A stretch of DNA of 8,480 bases, from NCBI GenBank assembly GCA_003731675.1, contig RCNQ01000123.1, positions 1-8,480 on the forward strand, read 5' to 3'. Below the pieces are notes generated by a model that made no database searches, had not been told where the DNA came from, and worked only from the letters and a program-made list of their open reading frames with translations. How positions within the stretch are numbered: the stretch's first letter is position 1; each line of letters opens with the position of its first letter. The position numbers and the translations under genes were made by a program. The stretch is from Bacteroidetes/Chlorobi group bacterium ChocPot_Mid (GTDB lineage Bacteria; Bacteroidota; Ignavibacteria; Kapaibacteriales; UBA2268). Shown piece after piece: positions 5,197-8,480 of the stretch.

Positions 5197-7644
5197 TCAT
5201 TGGAAAAAGAAAAACCTGTATCTAAAGCCGAGATGAATTTTCATTTGTTCTAATGACCAATCCCCGTCTTCAATCATACTACTGAAATAGTGATTGAACA
5301 ACACTTCACCAAAAACATTTATTCTGTAACTCAGATTGTAAGAAAAACCAACTCCCCAAAAAATTGATAATCGTAAAGACTGAATTGAACTTAATTCTCT
5401 CGGTGCTGTTGGGTCAATCATTTCTCTGGTATTTCCGGGATACGTCCATTCCGTTGGAACAATGATTTTCCTTCTTACTTCAATCCCCTTATCTAATGGT
5501 AAACTTACGTTAAACCCTCCAAAAAGATAAATCTGTCTTTTCAAATACCACTCATAAGCAACACCCAGATTCATAAATAAGGATTTCATCGTTAGGTCTG
5601 TTGCCTGCTGATATACCTTCATTTCTCCGCTTAAAGAATCCCTCACATGCTGAATTACAGTATCAGGAGCATTCAAAGTAATCGGATTATTTTCAAAAAC
5701 CAACCTTGCTGAAATATACTGATTATCTTCAAGCTGTCTTGCTATAATCAAACCTCCATATCCACCAAAACCCAAACCCTCAGAAAATCTTCCCTGAGCT
5801 TTCAAACCATCGGATTGTGCAAAATCTGTAATATTAACATTAAATCCAATATTACCAAAAGCTCCTATTTGAATGCCCGGGTCAACCTTGCAATCCTCAT
5901 CTGTTCCTTCTGATAGGAAAAAATTAAAACGACCATTACTTACATCAAACTTATAGCAAATAGTAAATAGTGACTTATTTAAAGCAACATCAATTGTCTC
6001 AATAATAATTCTTCCTGGTACCTCTGGAACAGAGGGTCTCAACTTTACAGACACCTGAGGTATTCCCATAAAAACATCATCTATATCTGCTTCAACACCG
6101 AAACCAGATATAACCCTGACTTCTCGTATTCCACTGTCGTCTATTCTGTCATCTCGGACAATCATTTTTGTAGAATCAGAATAATATTTAATATCAGAAT
6201 AAGGTGGAAGGGAATCCTGCTCAATCTCATATTCAATCAGTGATTGTCCCCCCATCGTACCATAAGCATCATAAGCATCATCTTTTACTGAACCCTTAAA
6301 ACCAAAACCATAACTATACATACCAAACGGCTCTGCTCCTGTAATGGTATGTGTCCCAAAAGGCACTTTAATTTGCCCTAAAGAATATCTGCTAATACCA
6401 ATCTGCTCAAAATCAGAAGAACTTATTATCCTTCCGTTCAATCTCATTGTGCTGATTGCATTAGTGGGAACAATAACATTTATATAATGATTCCACGAAC
6501 CATTAACAGGAGTTGCAAACCTATATGTTTTCAAAAACTGCTGTGTCGGACTAACAAGAATCATCATAGGGTCTCCGACAGAATCACCATCACTCATCCC
6601 GTGAGAATACTGAGCCACTAAAACTGGCTTTGTAGCTGTTAACTGAATATTACGGTCTTCAATTCTGTCAAAAAATTGACCTGCTTTCAGCTCAGTTACA
6701 AGTTCATTATTAACAAAAACCCTTGTACTGTCTTGATGAGCAAGAACTCTGTAAGTATATCTCAATCTCGATTTAAAGGTTCCTAAATAAAAGTGCCTTC
6801 CCCAGCTCGGAATGGGTGGCACCTGCTCTATTAAATGATTACATGCAATTATTGATTTTGGGACATAGCTACATTGGTGACCACTAAAAACAGCAATCTT
6901 TTTATTAGCTTTGATAAAAGTCCCCGTCAAATCACACTCTGAAAATGTTTCTAATTTGGAAATTAACTGGTAAACTTCACCACGGTTCATAATTATGCTA
7001 AATTCAATATTCCTTGGGTGCTTCATAGTATTAGCACTCGGTACTATACTGACTTTCGTATTATTTTCAGTAGCTACGATTGCTACCTGAGAAACCAAAC
7101 CCTTTGATTCACTATAACACATAGCACGGTATTCAGTTCCCAGAACCTCAACAGGTAATCCCAAATAAGTATCAGTCGTCTGAAACCTTCTGTTCAAACC
7201 ATAAACAGAAATAGGAGTATTAGAAGTTACATGGACAGAAAGTTTTTCGATTACTTCACTCGATAAAATCTGAGCTTCAGGTGGAATTTTAACATTCACA
7301 ACAGTTTGTGCAGGCACTATTGTATCAAATTTAAATCCCGTCCCAGGAATTTCAACTTTTACTTTTGCATCCCAGTCTCCAGTTATAAACAACTCTAAAA
7401 TCAATCTGTCAGAACTTAAATTCCCTGTCTCTTTATAATTCCTTTCAAAGCATAGCCAGAATTCATTACCGACCGGATTTTTTAACAACTTAATAGTCTT
7501 CTGATTTAAACTATCCTTAGTAACTTCTAAAGTATCTGATACTGTAGTATTCTTTTTGATTTGACTGTATAATATATTACTGTGCTCACTCAGCAAAGTC
7601 AGTATGATTAACAACAAGAAAATATGTATTCGGATACTCTTCAT
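5197..7644 (-). CDS. IgGFc-binding-domain protein with C-terminal outer-membrane beta-barrel
   Basis: An 815-residue envelope protein. Residues 1-28 form a signal peptide (MKSIRIHIFLLLIILTLL...YSQ). From about residue 58 to 450 it matches the bacterial IgGFc_binding domain pattern: GNEFWLCF (59-66), SVYGLNR (146-152), TTDTYLGLP (156-164), a Cys-containing SGHQCSYVP (254-262), CNHLIEQVPP (268-277), WGRHFYLGTF (281-290), VAQYSHG (343-349) and GAEPFGMYSYGFG (436-448). Residues about 470-575 look like an Ig-like beta domain. From about 588 to the end, alternating hydrophobic/aromatic strands (IQIGAFGNIGFNVNI, GFGGYGGLIIARQL, LFMNLGVAYEWYL, IYLFGGFNVSL, IFWGVGFSYNL, HLGFRYRFFFF) look like an 8- to 10-strand outer-membrane barrel, and the aromatic end is typical of BAM substrates. 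Despite its name, IgG binding by bacterial members is not established, so the ligand is unknown. It starts 3 nt after the upstream gene's stop (TAG TCT ATG) with no Shine-Dalgarno sequence, so translational coupling is likely. Confidence 0.85.
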   Translation of the reverse strand: MKSIRIHIFLLLIILTLLSEHSNILYSQIKKNTTVSDTLEVTKDSLNQKTIKLLKNPVGNEFWLCFERNYKETGNLSSDRLILELFITGDWDAKVKVEIPGTGFKFDTIVPAQTVVNVKIPPEAQILSSEVIEKLSVHVTSNTPISVYGLNRRFQTTDTYLGLPVEVLGTEYRAMCYSESKGLVSQVAIVATENNTKVSIVPSANTMKHPRNIEFSIIMNRGEVYQLISKLETFSECDLTGTFIKANKKIAVFSGHQCSYVPKSIIACNHLIEQVPPIPSWGRHFYLGTFKSRLRYTYRVLAHQDSTRVFVNNELVTELKAGQFFDRIEDRNIQLTATKPVLVAQYSHGMSDGDSVGDPMMILVSPTQQFLKTYRFATPVNGSWNHYINVIVPTNAISTMRLNGRIISSSDFEQIGISRYSLGQIKVPFGTHTITGAEPFGMYSYGFGFKGSVKDDAYDAYGTMGGQSLIEYEIEQDSLPPYSDIKYYSDSTKMIVRDDRIDDSGIREVRVISGFGVEADIDDVFMGIPQVSVKLRPSVPEVPGRIIIETIDVALNKSLFTICYKFDVSNGRFNFFLSEGTDEDCKVDPGIQIGAFGNIGFNVNITDFAQSDGLKAQGRFSEGLGFGGYGGLIIARQLEDNQYISARLVFENNPITLNAPDTVIQHVRDSLSGEMKVYQQATDLTMKSLFMNLGVAYEWYLKRQIYLFGGFNVSLPLDKGIEVRRKIIVPTEWTYPGNTREMIDPTAPRELSSIQSLRLSIFWGVGFSYNLSYRINVFGEVLFNHYFSSMIEDGDWSLEQMKIHLGFRYRFFFFQ

Positions 7645-7647
7645 AGA

Positions 7648-8480
7648 CTATTTAAAATATATAAAGTTCTTGAAATAAACTCCAAGATTAGTTACCATAA
7701 TCAAATAATACTCCCCACTGGCAAAACGCATATTATCAGGCAACAACTTTAACCGATAAAATCCTTTTTCCAGTTTCTCATTCAAATTGCTTATTGGTAT
7801 TTCAGTCCTGTCCTTATAAAATGATAATTTCAGCATTTCATTTGGTTTCTCGTTAGACAAAATAAACCTGCCGTCGGTTGTATAAATATAAAATTTTACT
7901 TTAGTAGGCTCATGAATACTAATCGGGAAAATTGTCTCTTCAAAAAAAGGATTTGGAAAATTATTTCCGATATTTTCCGGAAAAGTCTGAAATATCGGTG
8001 TACCTGGTATAAAGATTTTACCAATCCGTGTTTCAATATTTTCCGATTCTTTTCCGTTAACAATAAGCTTCATCGGTTTCAAAAGCAACAAAGAATCAGA
8101 AGAAGCCAAACCTTCAACTTTTAAAATACAAAAAACTCCGTTCTCAATAGATTGAATATCGTTGCAGGAAATGGTCATGCTTGTTTTAGTGATATTGTCA
8201 ATGTTATAAGCAGTATCAATTTTTGGGCATTTCATTATGAAATCACTACTTCCGATAACTTCCTTAATATCAATCATCAAATAGTTGAATTCCAAAATGA
8301 TTTTTAAATCATTAACATTTGCCTCAGATAAACTGCCTGTAATCTTAATCTCGGAAATTACACCTCTGTTTATTGTAGTATCATTGATTTGGATTTTATT
8401 ATTTGAAAGGAGGTTAATAGATGCACATATAATTACAAAAAAGTATAAACCTAAATGGCTTAATTTTGAAATAAAATATC
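7648..8480 (-). CDS. Secreted protein with T9SS type A-like sorting domain (5' end cut by window edge)
   Basis: The frame is open from the TAG at 7648-7650 to the right edge, 276 visible residues, with no likely start inside. A TTG at 8295 exists, but upstream codons continue in frame and encode what looks like the hydrophobic core of a signal peptide (GLYFFVIICASINLLS, visible residues 10-25). The true start is therefore probably only a few codons outside the window. Residues about 35-150 alternate in beta-strand fashion (GVISEIKITGSL, NDLKIILEFNYLMIDI, GVFCILKVEGL) and resemble a cohesin- or Ig-like fold; this is inference. From about residue 166 (FPENIGNNFPNPF) to the end lies a type A-like T9SS sorting domain. 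It shows FPISIHEPTKVKFYIYTTDG (183-202), GEYYLIMV and a final strand VYFKNFIYFK, with an insertion of some 35 residues before the GFYRLKLLP strand. The product is expected on the cell surface or outside the cell. It lies directly upstream of, and is likely coupled to, the IgGFc-barrel gene. Confidence 0.78.
   Translation of the reverse strand, partial: YFISKLSHLGLYFFVIICASINLLSNNKIQINDTTINRGVISEIKITGSLSEANVNDLKIILEFNYLMIDIKEVIGSSDFIMKCPKIDTAYNIDNITKTSMTISCNDIQSIENGVFCILKVEGLASSDSLLLLKPMKLIVNGKESENIETRIGKIFIPGTPIFQTFPENIGNNFPNPFFEETIFPISIHEPTKVKFYIYTTDGRFILSNEKPNEMLKLSFYKDRTEIPISNLNEKLEKGFYRLKLLPDNMRFASGEYYLIMVTNLGVYFKNFIYFK

Noticed and set aside
7912..8124. Plus-strand 70-codon frame opposite the T9SS cargo gene
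   Set aside because: Antisense shadow over the PNPF segment of the sorting domain; basic, low-complexity composition and no family signal.
1..8480. Mobile elements, CRISPR arrays, tRNA or rRNA genes
   Set aside because: Nothing in either strand showed transposase or integrase motifs, regularly spaced direct repeats, or recognisable tRNA or rRNA sequence.

Overview
The window looks like a piece of an AT-rich genome from the Bacteroidota/Chlorobiota (FCB) side of the tree, possibly a Kapabacteria- or Ignavibacteria-type lineage. The evidence is two secreted proteins with type IX secretion (Por/T9SS) type A-like C-terminal sorting domains, an IgGFc-binding-domain protein that ends in an outer-membrane beta-barrel, a Bacteroidota-style promoter (TTTG-N20-TAnnTTTG), and mostly weak or absent Shine-Dalgarno sequences. 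The phylum is an inference from these features; there is no rRNA or marker gene to settle it.

Layout from left to right. Positions 2043-1 (minus) hold a large secreted BNR/Asp-box repeat protein that runs off the left edge just inside its T9SS sorting domain. Positions 2044-2364 are non-coding but busy: a promoter, a candidate free-standing small RNA of about 60 nt on the plus strand ending in an intrinsic terminator, an AT palindrome, a homopolymer-flanked hairpin element, and the intrinsic terminator of the next gene. Positions 3822-2365 (minus) are pepD, a full-length M20C cytosolic dipeptidase. It is preceded 21 nt upstream by a small PqqD-like gene (4215-3844, minus), and the two probably form an operon.

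Positions 4216-4757 are a 542-base non-coding gap between divergent genes. It carries five copies of the hexamer ATGACA (four on plus, one on minus) and an 11-bp inverted repeat, a plausible operator region. Positions 4758-5135 (plus) encode a 125-residue helical TerB-like protein, the only plus-strand gene. It converges on the next gene over a shared hairpin at 5160-5194.

Positions 7644-5197 (minus) encode the 815-residue IgGFc-domain/beta-barrel protein. Only 3 nt upstream lies a secreted T9SS-sorted protein (8480-7648, minus) whose start codon is beyond the right edge. These two are almost certainly co-transcribed and may act together at the cell surface.

Functionally the window mixes cell-surface genes (BNR protein, IgGFc-barrel, T9SS cargo) with cytosolic peptide turnover (pepD and its PqqD-like partner). 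No mobile element, CRISPR array, tRNA or rRNA was seen. The points most worth a second look are the candidate small RNA at 2119-2180, the ATGACA array, the stand-alone PqqD-like gene beside pepD, and the IgGFc-barrel fusion coupled to a T9SS cargo gene.
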